DNA of 64,000 nucleotides, from positions 16,268,544-16,332,543 of the forward strand of contig OX393582.1 in the NCBI GenBank assembly GCA_947652605.1, written 5' to 3'. The first letter of the stretch is position 1. Each line of letters begins with the position of its first letter. The translations under genes and the position numbers were made by a program. This document shows, in pieces, positions 57,101 through 64,000 of this stretch. Under the pieces are notes generated by a model that made no database searches, was not told the origin of the DNA, and worked only from the letters and a program-made list of their open reading frames with translations. Source of the stretch: Elmis aenea. Lineage: Eukaryota; Arthropoda; Insecta; Coleoptera; Elmidae.

Positions 57101-57360
57101 AGTGTTTCAAGTGCCAAGGTTTCTGGCACACGTCTACCCATTGCCGTCAACTTCCGAGATGTGTTCGATGTGGAGAAAATCACGATGTGGAGTACTGTCC
57201 GCGTCAAAGAAATGATCCGATCTGTTGTCACTGTGGAGGACCGCACCACGCCGCTTACAAGTATTGTCCCATCCGTCTACGTCACGTCCACTCAACTCAT
57301 GTTGTCGTTACCTTAGCCAAGGAGAAGCCTAACTACCCGTCTTTTAGAAATCGCTCCTAA
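41976..57360 (+). CDS. Candidate two-exon gag-like zinc-knuckle gene (domesticated LINE ORF1?)
   Basis: Model: exon 41976-42143, intron 42144-56319, exon 56320-57360, giving 402 residues. The donor (GAT|GTAAGAG) and acceptor (TTATTTAG|TCT) are both in phase 0 and the frame stays open across the join. Exon 1 gives an acidic/Gln/Asn-rich N-terminus ending in six Ser and Asp; exon 2 starts Ser-Ser-Thr-Ser and is basic. The middle resembles the gag-like ORF1 of Jockey-group LINEs, and residues about 318-372 form three CCHC knuckles. No ORF2 follows. What is seen: open frame, splice signals, no ATG in the first 152 codons of exon 2. What is inferred: that these exons are spliced together, and that the gene serves the host, perhaps in nucleic-acid binding. 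Confidence 0.5.
42235..43308. mobile_element. 1074-bp foldback element, family CAGGGTGGACCAAATTC
   Basis: TA flanks both ends (42233-42234, 43309-43310). The arms share 'cagggtggaccaaatt', 'ctcttgggttat', 'tcattttaaattttggcac'-type blocks and 'gcatatcatttagtt'-like blocks near the centre. Relatives are at 46459, 49687 and 57867. No coding frame; the minus-strand ORF at 43186-43464 merely crosses the end. Confidence 0.85.
43478..45366. mobile_element. 1.9-kb concentric triple palindrome with mariner-like remnant at its centre
   Basis: Three inverted layers share one centre near 44500. The outermost (43478-43595 / 45246-45366) has 'cgaccctgagattcttcg'; the middle starts TATACAGGGCGTTTCG at 43594 and ends at about 45245; the inner starts TATACAGGGTGTTTTTT at about 43896 and ends at about 44945. 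About 60-80 bp inside the middle and inner termini is an inward copy of 'aacaccctgtatattttt'. The arms total about 900 bp and are almost collinear. Confidence 0.8.
44221..44490 (-). pseudogene. Mariner-like DDxD transposase 3' half remnant
   Basis: Gives GRGRPISWPPRSPDLTPIDL, then FLWGPIKQVYQDPPTTAEDV and GITPEML. SPDLTPID-FLWG is the block carrying the third catalytic Asp in mariner-type (DDxD) transposases, and the rest is the family C-terminus. The opposite arm (44521-44620, plus strand) repeats the last part as ITPEMLSRVLESLRQHLRLC and GYNFKQF. The palindrome was therefore built by inverting transposase 3' DNA. Not functional. Confidence 0.8.
45367..46458. other. AT-rich intron DNA, no gene seen
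   Basis: No terminal repeats or conserved frames. It lies in the proposed long intron of the gag-like gene. Confidence 0.4.
46459..46799. mobile_element. 341-bp miniature foldback, family CAGGGTGGACCAAATT
   Basis: The arms are nearly perfect: 'cagggtggaccaaatt', 'gtctcttgggctatttttt', 'gtgtaatcagattttttata', 'tcgctttccattttggca', meeting at about 46630 with almost no loop. TA is kept on the right (46800-46801) and mutated on the left. It corresponds to the outer 170 bp of the longer family members. Confidence 0.85.
46800..47375. other. AT-rich intron DNA, no gene seen
   Basis: Nothing recognisable until the hAT-like element at 47376. Confidence 0.4.
47376..48792. mobile_element. 1417-bp hAT-like element with perfect 8-bp target duplication
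   Basis: The ends are TACGGTGACCAT and the inverse of TACGGTGACCAC. Identical 'cttataat' flanks it at 47368-47375 and 48793-48800, fitting nTnnnnAn. Just inside, both ends carry 'aaaataaaggac'-type sequence in mirror orientation. It has no intact transposase; the ORFs at 47885-48067 and 48490-48684 (minus) include MCRNKLIGVYCAGHIW, which could be decayed coding. Copy 2 lies at 26217. Confidence 0.85.
48801..49326. other. AT-rich DNA with a solo CAGGGTGTTCCAGAAG terminus
   Basis: 'tatacagggtgttccagaag' at about 49252-49271 is an element end. An earlier 'ttactccagaagtc' near 49160 may be its decayed partner. No gene. Confidence 0.4.
49327..49683. mobile_element. Foldback of the CAGGGTGTCCCCAAAGTG family
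   Basis: Left end TA-CAGGGTGTCCCC; right end reads inward as AGATGTCCCTAAAGTT. The arms share 'ttttacaactttagggaca'-type and 'attatgctggtataatt'-type blocks. It directly abuts the next foldback. Confidence 0.6.
50088..50280 (+). pseudogene. HARBI1-like Harbinger transposase, N-terminal fragment
   Basis: Begins MDLDEYFDDESDILKLIEFG, then PRKIYQRQNYFETMDECNFF, the standard start of insect HARBI1-type nucleases. A stop follows at 50211-50213 because of a +1 shift in a T-run; the shifted frame continues RLRKSTEILDQIKDTT to about 50275, matching the next family segment. The DDE nuclease domain is deleted. ATG at 50088 is the natural start. Confidence 0.85.
50290..50480 (-). pseudogene. Harbinger Myb/SANT-like DNA-binding protein fragment
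   Basis: On the minus strand: KPRGPNYTNAEKKLLLNLVA, then EKKDIIKNKKSDHTMWKDTE and VWKIIGTKFNS. This is the Myb/SANT-like domain of Harbinger's second protein, which helps the transposase bind the termini. An ATG (about 50477) precedes it but an A-run near 50460-50470 puts it one base out of frame. The C-terminal part is missing. Confidence 0.8.
50515..51893. mobile_element. 1.4-kb element with TAGGGTTTCTC / CCCGGGA ends
   Basis: The left end has 'tagggtttctc' then 'tgtcccgggattccggga'; the right has 'gggatcccgggaaa' then 'gaaacccta'. Sequence near the right end ('aaaatggaccgagaa') also appears at the solo copy 34981-35110. I could not read a clean target duplication. No transposase seen; superfamily uncertain (hAT-like ends possible). 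Confidence 0.65.
51042..51576. mobile_element. 535-bp foldback, family CAGGGTGTTTCATAATTG
   Basis: TA flanks both ends. The arms share 'tttcataattgaatgctgat', 'ccttagggatatt'-like and 'atttttgagatacagggtgtt', the last being an internal second CAGGGTG motif mirrored on the other arm ('aacaccctgtatctcaaaaa'). It sits inside the 50515-51893 element, making it the innermost of four nested insertions. Confidence 0.85.
52462..52494. repeat. Perfect 15-bp stem hairpin
   Basis: CTGATTTCCTGTAAA and its exact inverse are separated by TAA, within the decayed right half of the Harbinger element. Possibly just palindromic debris; too short for a typical miRNA precursor. Confidence 0.6.
53485..54516. other. 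AT-rich intron DNA, no gene seen
   Basis: ORFs at 53814-54008 and 53918-54136 overlap in different frames and show no known motif. Confidence 0.4.
54517..55938. mobile_element. Outer palindromic element with GCGAAAGC ends, split by a CAGGGTG foldback
   Basis: Left 54517-54582 ('gaggcgaaagcacaattgcc', 'tttaacgaaagatcctggca') mirrors right 55862-55938. Further inward arms, 55675-55760 and 55775-55860, pair through 'gaaagatcccct' and 'cagcggcgatt'. The inserted element at 54585-55666 landed at a TA near its left end. Confidence 0.7.
54585..55666. mobile_element. 1082-bp foldback element, family CAGGGTGTTTC
   Basis: TA flanks both ends (54583-54584, 55667-55668). The arms match 8404-9487 over their whole length ('gttatcaaaaattaagg', 'tggtagatgttttata', 'ccatggtttgttaatgttca'). 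It keeps the uninterrupted sequence at the point where the 10658 copy received the piggyBac insertion. Confidence 0.85.
56320..57360 (+). CDS. 3' coding exon of the candidate gag-like gene (LINE ORF1-like, zinc knuckles)
   Basis: 346 codons, fully open, preceded by an acceptor-like TTTTATTTAG whose TAG is also the nearest in-frame stop. The first in-frame ATG is at 56776, 152 codons in. The start is Ser/Lys/Arg-rich, followed by STYSTLEIISDNDFENLPKD. A central region (VEQLISAISNIISGKVKVEK to FNYTSFPAIAE) resembles the RRM-like part of Jockey-group gag, including ARFRHLAVIKDIPWCISIRE. Three knuckles follow: C-x2-C-x4-H-x4-C (CFKCQGFWHTSTHC), C-x2-C-x3-H-x4-C (CVRCGENHDVEYC) and C-x2-C-x3-H-x6-C. 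It ends NYPSFRNRS. No ORF2, no A-rich tail and no target duplication were seen. Confidence 0.8.
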   Translation, partial: SSTSLRKVRSASALQSHGSNQSPNKRVRKSLKPKNHCRPITPTNPRKTGEKFNRIASSTYSTLEIISDNDFENLPKDCHKIQEIGDVTSQNPYVCSLYFTSYNVVDDRTEPEVTVEQLISAISNIISGKVKVEKTVCGVIAAFTSEEDTSKIMKLPLQKVFDGPVQVAKFSTGEARFRHLAVIKDIPWCISIREIHQALKRQGICVGKLIRTRACVKIEVLNSLDLHRLVEEGLNFFNYTSFPAIAESSSNQIHAEPDITQCFKCQGFWHTSTHCRQLPRCVRCGENHDVEYCPRQRNDPICCHCGGPHHAAYKYCPIRLRHVHSTHVVVTLAKEKPNYPSFRNRS

Positions 57361-57462
57361 AATGCTTTGTGTGAATATGTGAGTGTTGCTATATATTTTA
57401 ATTCCCGTATACAATTAATTATATACGCAACAGTTTATTTCTTATACAAATTTTTGTCCAAC

Positions 57463-57482
57463 AATAAAATGTGATAAATAAA
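57463..57482 (+). promoter_or_regulatory. Tandem polyadenylation signals after the gag-like exon
   Basis: AATAAA at 57463-57468 and again at 57477-57482, about 105-120 bp after the stop codon. This is the spacing expected of a normal host 3' UTR. Confidence 0.65.
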
Positions 57483-57591
57483 ACAATAAGTTGTTTCAAG
57501 CAAAATTAAATGTACGAAACTGATTCTTCCTAAAAACAAAACACAAATAGATGGCCGTGAATTAAATCTATTTAAATCTTAATTTCATACA

Positions 57592-57743
57592 CAGGGCCGA
57601 CGATAAGGAAGAAGGGGCGATGGGGTCAGTTTCGTCAGGCCCGGGGCTCAAAATTTGTTTTTTTACACGCTTATTAACAGTGGAAGGGCGGTACTGAAAA
57701 TAGTAATTTTTTCCCGGGCCAGCGACTGCTTTCAACGCCCCTG
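57592..57743. mobile_element. 152-bp mini-hAT with 8-bp target duplication
   Basis: Ends CAGGGCCGACG and the inverse of CAGGGGCGTTG. Flanked by 'ttcataca' (57584-57591) and 'ttcatacg' (57744-57751), seven of eight identical. The GC-rich interior carries 'ggcccgggg' and 'cccgggcc'. Confidence 0.8.
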
Positions 57744-57866
57744 TTCATACGTCTCAACACCTACCATCGTTACTTTTGTGTATATTGGTCGTAGTTTGAC
57801 GCATTAACATTAAACTATAACCAAGTCCTCTACTTTTAAACAGGGGAACTAGAATTGATCCCTGTA

Positions 57867-58440
57867 CAGGGTGGACCAAATTCAAATGTTTTACGGGGTA
57901 TCTCGGTTACCGCAATAGTTAGCGAAAATCTGACATCGGTCTCTTGGGCAATTTTTTTGAGAAAAAAACGCCTATGTAATCAGATTTTTTATATCGCTTT
58001 CCATTTTGGCACTACAGACGAAAAATGAAATTTCATCATTTTTGAAAATTAACCAACTCCTTTATTTATTAAAATAGAACAAAATGTTATCAAGGTTCTT
58101 ATACAGATTTTTATGCTTTAATTTAATAACAATTTTTTTTTGCGACCTTGATTTTTGAGATATTAAGTAAATTTGTATTTTTTTAAACAGAAACCCTCGT
58201 TGGCCATGACTTTATATGAAAGAGCATTTTTTTGCTTTTCAAAAATGTATAGTTTGATATTGTTGCAAAAAATAATCAAGATATTGCTAATTTTGTAAAC
58301 ATTTCCATAACCAAGTTTGCCATGACTTCGTAACAAGTGATGTTTGCAATTATTATTAAAGAACTTGAAGAGAAACAAAAATGTCTTACCTATTGTGGTG
58401 AAAAATTTCCCAATTTGTAATTGTTTCAATATAACGCTAT
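57867..58440. mobile_element. Single long arm of the CAGGGTGGACCAAATTC family
   Basis: Starts TA-CAGGGTGGACCAAATTC at 57865 and follows the family consensus ('gtctcttgggcaattttttt', 'tatcgctttccattttggca', 'gttggccatgactttata', 'gtttgccatgacttcg'), but I found no inverted partner downstream. It may show the ancestral, non-duplicated arrangement. The minus ORF at 58163-58429 is not conserved. Confidence 0.6.
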
Positions 58441-58685
58441 AAAATGCTTTTCGCTTTCAAAACTCGACAAACTACGATACTGTTAATAAATTTGCAACAG
58501 ACAAGTTAAAAAACATTCTAAAAAAGGGTGGTAACAAATTAGCTACTACAAATTTCTTGAATTTACAACTAAACTTGGAACATTAAAAAATTAATCTTTT
58601 TCGTGCAATACACAACATAGATCATTTTCTCATATTTTATGTATGCTTTACCAGAGAAATTTAAGTTTTGAGCGAATGAAATATA
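58441..58685. other. Short AT-rich spacer
   Basis: No feature recognised. Confidence 0.4.
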
Positions 58686-59345
58686 CAGGGTATTCGAAAT
58701 TCGAGTTTAAACATGGGAATTTCGCTTGTTATAATAGCTAGAGTTTAGGTTTAAATTTGGCAAAGTTGCTAAATTCGTTGCTCATTAATAATCCGAAGAG
58801 AAATTGGAAATCTCTCCAACAGTGCCCGAGAAAATGAGGAAAAACTGGAAAATATCGATTTTAAAAAACTCCCTTATTCTATAAAATATTTCAAATAAAT
58901 AAAAACATTGCCTAAGCAACTTTTTACGCCAAATCGGAGAGTAATCACTAATTTTTCCTAGGTCGATTCGTTTCTGTTTTATGACAACCAACTGTATTTT
59001 TTTCTTATGAGTGCAATAATTTTTGCTATTTAAATAAACTTAGTTATCATAAAACAAAAACGAATCGACAGGAAAAATTAAAGATTACCATCTAATTCGA
59101 CTTGAAAAGTTCCTACGCATTTTAAATATTTTATACTCCAAAGGAGTTATCAACGATTTTCAAAAATCGTATTTTCCGGTTTTTCCTAATTTTCTCGAAA
59201 ACCGATTGAGACATTTTCAATTTCTCCTCGGATTGTTAATGGGCACTGAATTAATTAACTTTGCCAAATTTAAACCTATGCTCTAGCTATTATAGTAAGC
59301 GAGATCTCCATGTTTAAACTCGAATTTGGTCCACCCTCCACCCTG
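58686..59345. mobile_element. 660-bp foldback, relative of the Lis-1 intron palindrome
   Basis: TA-CAGGGTATTCGAA on the left, CACCCTG-TA on the right. The arms share 'gagtttaaacatggg', 'taggtttaaatttggcaaag', 'tctccaac.g.gcccgagaa'-like and 'caaaacgaatcgac'-like blocks. 'tttaggtttaaatttggcaaa' also ties it to 16805-17630. The right end has an extra CCACCCT repeat before the terminus, apparently a piece of the CAGGGTGGACC family. Confidence 0.8.
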
Positions 59346-59558
59346 TATAGTGTTCGATTATCTTTTTTCAAGATAACTTAGTATGTAATTAAGCTAACCT
59401 TGTTTTTTAACTAACGTGTTACAACTTTGGTAACTGTTCATCATAATTATTTGCTACATTAATAATAAATCAAGCATTTTTTATCAGTTAAAACATACAA
59501 AATTGATAAATTTCTCGAGCCTGAAGAAACAATTCTTTTTTTTAATTGATGTATTATA

Positions 59559-60205
59559 CAGTGTGTCCAAAAGGAATGGAATATGCTATATATCACAGTA
59601 GATATCCACTTTAGGGAAAAATGTTTTGTATAAAAGTTGTTTGGTACTTAGTTTTCCACCATAAGACAAAATTGAAATATATTTTTTTCGAATAACAAAT
59701 GCACAATGAAAAACAATTGAATTTTTTTAAATGACAAGATACCCCTATATTATGCTCATTTGATAGAGAATGTTTTTCTCTTTTCAAAACTTTAGTACCC
59801 TTTTTGAGAAAAACGCAAAAATTATTTTAATTGATTAGTATTTATTTCTAACAAAAACATCATAAGAACTAACATTTTTTGACCAAATCTACAATACGTG
59901 TTCAAACTGTGAACCATTTACAGCTTGGCAATGATAAACTCGGTTTTTAAACCTGTTTATAACATTCCCAACCATTTCAGGTGTAATTTCTCTAATAAGA
60001 TCTTTTAAATTTTCGATATTTTCCGGCCTCTTAGCATAAACTTAATTTTTAAGGTGACCCCATCATTGTTATTCGAAAAAAAAAACAATTTTGTCTTAAA
60101 ATGGAAAACTAAGTACCTACCAAACAACATTTATTCTAAACATTTTTCCCTAAAGTAGATATTTACTGAGATATATAGAATATTCCATTCCTTTTGGACA
60201 CACTG
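59559..60205. mobile_element. 647-bp mariner-derived foldback, CAGTGTGTCCAAAAGG ends
   Basis: TA flanks both ends (59557-59558, 60206-60207). The 30-bp termini (CAGTGTGTCCAAAAGGAATG) are classic Tc1/mariner in style. The arms continue to about 59705 and from about 60060, sharing 'tttagggaaaaatgtttt' and 'ttggtacttagttttcc'. The centre holds a minus-strand transposase tail. Confidence 0.85.
59880..60062 (-). pseudogene. Mariner-like transposase C-terminal remnant
   Basis: On the minus strand: GHLKN, a stop, VYAKRPENIENLKDLIREI, TPEMVGNVINRFKNRVYHC, then GSQFEHVL and a stop. This is the same C-terminal architecture as 1473-1670 and 44221-44490 ('W.HLK..VY..RP..IE.LK..I..EI..I.PEM....V..F..R...C....G.QFEHVL'). 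The catalytic core is absent. Confidence 0.75.
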
Positions 60206-60207
60206 TA

Positions 60208-61829
60208 TGTATTTAGTCATTATACATTTTAAATCAGAAAAAAAAAATCCTGGCCAACCATACTGCTTAAAACAATTAAGGGATTTTTTAGATGTTTATT
60301 GCAAAATTTTAGATATGAAAATGAAATATGGTACCCCTAAGAAATATCTGTCAAAAAACAAAACCAAATAATCTTGTGAAAAAAGTTGATGCAATCTAAT
60401 ATAAAATAAAAGTTGCTGCTTGGGAGGATAAATCTGTTAAGTTAATAATACACGCAACATTTTTTTAATCAGACATAGCCACACCTCAATAAACACAAGT
60501 AAGTCGACTGTAGGTTTACAAATACTAATTTTATTTGTAAATATATCTTTTATTATAAATTGAATCACATACATTAATTTTTTTGCTTTTATGGCAGTTG
60601 CTATAGATAAAGATCTGATACACAATCATCAAATAAAGAATTTAATGCCAACCTAATCATACATTCAATACATATACAATAAACAATAACTAAGGCAATG
60701 CTGTTTTAAAAATTAAATGAATATAAAATAATTACAAAATAGACTTTCTTTAGTGTTACAATAACTGCATGCATAAAAAGTGCATCTACCACGAAAAACC
60801 TATCAGTACCATTAAAATTAAAAATAATAATGAATCATATTACTTAACTTACTTAAAATTCTCTCAAAATCAGAAAAATATACAGCATAAAACTATGGTA
60901 GATTTAAAACATATCACTCATATTAATTAAAGAGATTATTTAATTCTTTATAAAGGACATTACTGTGAATATTGCAAACAACATGTCCAAATATTAAGGT
61001 TTATTGTAATTGCAACTTAAATACAGATGTTTTTTCAAAAATTAAAGTACAAAATTAAATTTCAACCGGCAAAATTCTAAAAAAGAAAGTCTAGAAAAGT
61101 TTTTAAACATATTCACCAAACAAAAAAGAAGAAGTGAGCTACTTATTGATGCTTTTGTCTTTATAAAACTGTTCAAAACCTACTTAATAATGAGCAAAAA
61201 TTGTTACTGGTTTAGCATATAACAGGCACCATTTGAACAAATGAGAGATGATGTTATACATCAAAAAATCAACACATTTAATGAATTGATAACTTTTTTA
61301 TTCCATATTTATTAATTTGACTATTTATACAAAAAACAAGCCAATTTAGGTTTGATTAACACACAATTACAGCCAACATCAGTTTTAGGTTACGTTCTAA
61401 ACAATTTCTTAAAAACAAAAGTATTTTAACGTATCAGGTACCATAGGCATATTTTGTGCTAATTAATAAGTCTACAAATTAACCCTAATACTTGGACAAT
61501 GTTTAATTCAAAAACAATTAGCTCTCAACTATAGGTTCCTCTACACTCTACAGTTTTGTAAATAATTCAATTTTTAAACAAGTATGGTGTTGAAATTAGG
61601 AGAGGGCCTATTACTTGATTCGGGGCACTATGAGAATCTCCATTAATATAATAGATATAGATTCGATTATATTAGCAAAAAGTTACATACAGGATTAGGA
61701 GAAATTCCCGGAATAGTTGAATACCTTAGTTATTTTTAAACTTTTTTTTTTTTTATTTGGTTTGAATATATGTTTAAATACAAAGAATTTATTGATGTTA
61801 TTTTCATTATTACCCTACTTTAATTGTTT
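60208..61829. other. 1.6 kb of very AT-rich DNA, no gene or element recognised
   Basis: Non-repetitive by eye. Only short ORFs (for example minus 60437-60625) without motifs. Confidence 0.4.
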
Positions 61830-62208
61830 TAAATGGAACACCCTGTATATTCTTACATTTTCGGATGCAAAATAAAAAATGACATTCAAAAAAATCATCA
61901 AGAGTTTATTTTAAAATAATGTTCATAAAACAATTATAAAAACCAAACAACTCAAAATCACGATACGTGTAACTGCTGTCAGTTTGTTGTCAAATTTTAT
62001 AGTTCATAGAGGCGTTACCGAGCACCAGACCGATGCATCTTTGAAATCAACGAGATTTGACAAAAAAGTTACAGTAGTTAATTTTGAGATTTTTTGTTTT
62101 TTTAATTGTTTAAATAACTTTTAGAATAAAACCCTTGATGATGTTTTTGGATGTAGTTTTTTATTCTGCATCCGAAAATGTAAGAATATACAAAGTGTAC
62201 CATTAAAA
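61830..62208. mobile_element. 379-bp palindrome carrying the inward CACCCTGTATATT module
   Basis: Left 'ggaacaccctgtatattctt' and right 'aagaatatacaaagtgtacc' are mirror images, continuing with 'acattttcggatgcaaaa' and 'catcaagagtttattttaaa' paired to 'cccttgatgat'. Unlike the others, the CACCCTG here points inward, so this may be the inner part of a larger, now eroded element. Confidence 0.65.
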
Positions 62209-62298
62209 AAAATTAAAGTAAGGTCATTTCTCTTTAAACCGAAAATGTAAAAAAAATATGAACATATCATCAATAAATTTTTTGTTTTTAATCGTATA

Positions 62299-63081
62299 CA
62301 GCGTCATTCAAAAAGTCTGCAACAAATGGGAAACATTTTTATTATTGATTTCTCAGAAAATTTTATTCTTGAGAAAAGTTGGTGCATGGTCTAAAAATAA
62401 TTTTAAGAGGAACAAAAGTTCAATAAAAAGTCATAGGACACTAGATTTTAACGATTTTTGAAATATTCACAGGAGTAAAGTGCCCTTATTATAAGAGATA
62501 CAGAGAAATTTTAAAGGAAAAAGTTATTTAGAATCTCAAAATAAGTCTAGATGTAAATTTTGAAGGTCAAATTTCAATTTTTATTTTTTAAGAAATTTTA
62601 ACATTCATTAAGTCTGCAACAAATGGAAAAGTTTTAAATTATCGATTTCTCAGAAAATTTTATTCTTCATAAAAGTTGGTGCATAGCCTAAAACTAATTT
62701 TAAGAGAAAAACGTTTAATAAAAAGTCATAGTACACTAGATTTTAGCAATTTTTGAAATATTCACAAAAGTAAAGTGCTTAAAATTTCTTAATAAATAAA
62801 AATTAGAGTTTGACCGTTAAAATTTTAATCCAGCCTTATTTTAATATCCTAAATAACTTTTTCTTATTAATTTTTTTTGTATCTCTTAAAATAAGGGCAC
62901 TTTACTTCGGCGAATATTTCAAAAATCGCTAAAATCTAGTGTCCTATGACTGTTTATTAAACTTTACTTCATCTTAAAATTAGTTTTAGACCATGCACCA
63001 ACTTTTATCAGGAATAAAATTTTCTGAGAAATCAATATTAAAAATGTTTCCCATTTGTTGCAGACTTTTTGAATGACGCTG
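62299..63081. mobile_element. 783-bp foldback with tandemly duplicated arm, CAGCGTCATTCAAAAAG ends
   Basis: TA flanks both ends (62297-62298, 63082-63083). The arm unit of about 180 bp ('aagtctgcaacaaatgg', 'cagaaaattttattctt', 'acactagatttta') occurs twice in direct orientation (about 62305-62485 and 62605-62785) and once inverted (about 62890-63081). A related split copy is at 39842-41395. Confidence 0.85.
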
Positions 63082-63482
63082 TAAACAAACCGAATTTTAA
63101 AAAAAAGATTTGAAAATAACTAAGATAATCAACCGTTCCGAGAATTTCTCCCCTAACCCTATATAAAAGAGCTAAATGCACTGCAATATTCCTCAGTTTA
63201 CTTAACTTTTAGTTTAAAAAAATAAAAATCTGAATTTTTGTGCTTCATAAGCTTGTAATACAATTTTTTTTTAAGGCCACTTAGTTACAAAGCTATAGCA
63301 GTTAACTTAATTTTTTTTACTTGAATAGATCACATTTGTTTTCTCTTTTCAATAAGATATTATCCACTGTAATTTTTTTTAAATGTACCTGCAACAACAA
63401 AAATTACTTTTTAAGCAGGTTGGCCATGGATGTATGAATGAAGTTCTTTTTTTTGCTCAAAAAGTATTTATGTTCGTGTAGA
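63082..63482. other. AT-rich DNA, no gene seen
   Basis: Contains a Tyr/Phe-poor run of T tracts and no conserved frame. Confidence 0.35.
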
Positions 63483-63716
63483 CAGTGCCCGATTAACCAA
63501 TAGACAAAAAAGACAAATAACTAGGGTTCGTAATTCAGAGGGACTTCATTCGACCCAGAAAAAAATTGATTATTATATTTGCTCATAAATAAAAAGTTCA
63601 AAACATATTTTTTTTACCCCGAAAAATCTGTCGGATAAATGTGCAAACACCCTCCATGAATGGGGCCCAAACACTAAATTTTGTTTAGGGCTCTCTGAAG
63701 GCTCAATCCGGCACTG
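63483..63716. mobile_element. 234-bp mini-hAT, CAGTGCCxGATT ends
   Basis: Ends CAGTGCCCGATTAACC and the inverse of CAGTGCCGGATTGAGCC. Flanks 'cgtgtaga' and 'ggtgtaag' share the core 'gtgta', a decayed 8-bp duplication. The termini resemble those of 6203-6398 (CAGTGCCGGATTTA), so both belong to one hAT subfamily. Confidence 0.75.
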
Positions 63717-64000
63717 GGTGTAAGTAATTATTTTCTTTTGTTGTTTTTATAACAAAAGACTTCATTGAAACGAGATAAACAAATTCTATCTACTCAAGTA
63801 AACATTTAATACTGCATCCATAATAAAATCAACAGCTGAATGCTAGACCTATGTAACTAAATGTACCATGGAAAAACTAAAAATGCCGTTTACGTTGCAT
63901 GTAAAATTATCACAATGCCCAAAACTACCAAACTTTATTTTCAAAACAAGATCCTGCATAAAACAAAACATTGCATAATTTCATTTTTTGCTTCTATCAA
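63717..64000. other. Window end, AT-rich, nothing recognised
   Basis: No conserved frame or terminal repeat. Confidence 0.4.

Noticed and set aside
56506..57316. Alternative-frame ORFs inside the gag-like exon
   Set aside because: They overlap the frame that carries three zinc knuckles and show no domain of their own.
1..64000. CRISPR arrays, operons or phage
   Set aside because: Spliced genes, transposon types and composition are those of an animal genome; the repeats are inverted arms, not spaced direct repeats.

Overview
The window is AT-rich DNA from an animal nuclear genome, almost certainly an insect and plausibly a beetle (species not determinable). The evidence is spliced genes with GT-AG introns, insect-like protein sequences (Lis-1, DENR, an RNA polymerase III subunit, a group III secreted phospholipase A2), and a dense mix of Tc1/mariner, hAT, piggyBac, Harbinger and Jockey-type elements. 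I saw no rRNA, tRNA, CRISPR or bacterial-type operon.

Layout. (1) 1-14074 is repeat-rich DNA, probably the first intron of Lis-1, because the short exon for the Lis-1 N-terminus is not visible here. (2) 14075-19656 holds five Lis-1 coding exons (+) ending at the natural stop. (3) 22649-23342 is a complete three-exon DENR gene (+). (4) 23462-24382 is a four-exon Pol III subunit gene, CRCP/RPC9 (-), tail-to-tail with DENR and starting with an 8-nt coding exon and a GC-AG intron. (5) 25175-33828 is a three-exon secreted phospholipase A2 gene (-) whose 7.5-kb intron holds a nested pair of hAT elements and several foldback repeats. (6) 35158-41395 is transposon debris: a nearly intact Tc1 element, two LINE fragments and foldbacks. 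(7) 41976-57360 contains two exons that I propose form one gene: a 56-residue polar exon spliced across about 14.2 kb of repeats to a 346-residue gag-like exon with three CCHC zinc knuckles. (8) 57361-64000 is more foldbacks, two mini-hATs and unassigned AT-rich DNA.

The dominant structural signal is about twenty long palindromic (foldback) elements. Their ends read TA-CAGGGTG or close variants, while their interiors belong to many unrelated families. Three carry near their centre the C-terminal end of a mariner-like DDxD transposase, and a fourth degenerate copy has a DUF4817-like helix-turn-helix near its CAGGGTG end. They are therefore probably inverted-duplication derivatives of several mariner-like parents. 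Many are nested in each other or hit by piggyBac (TTAA duplication), hAT (8-bp duplications) and Harbinger (TAT duplication), and several pre-insertion sites can be read directly.

The host genes are housekeeping-type: dynein regulation (Lis-1), translation recycling/reinitiation (DENR), Pol III transcription (CRCP) and lipid hydrolysis outside the cell (PLA2). They do not form a functional pathway. The most interesting candidate is the gag-like gene, because its ORF has no ATG for 152 codons and opens exactly at a splice acceptor.
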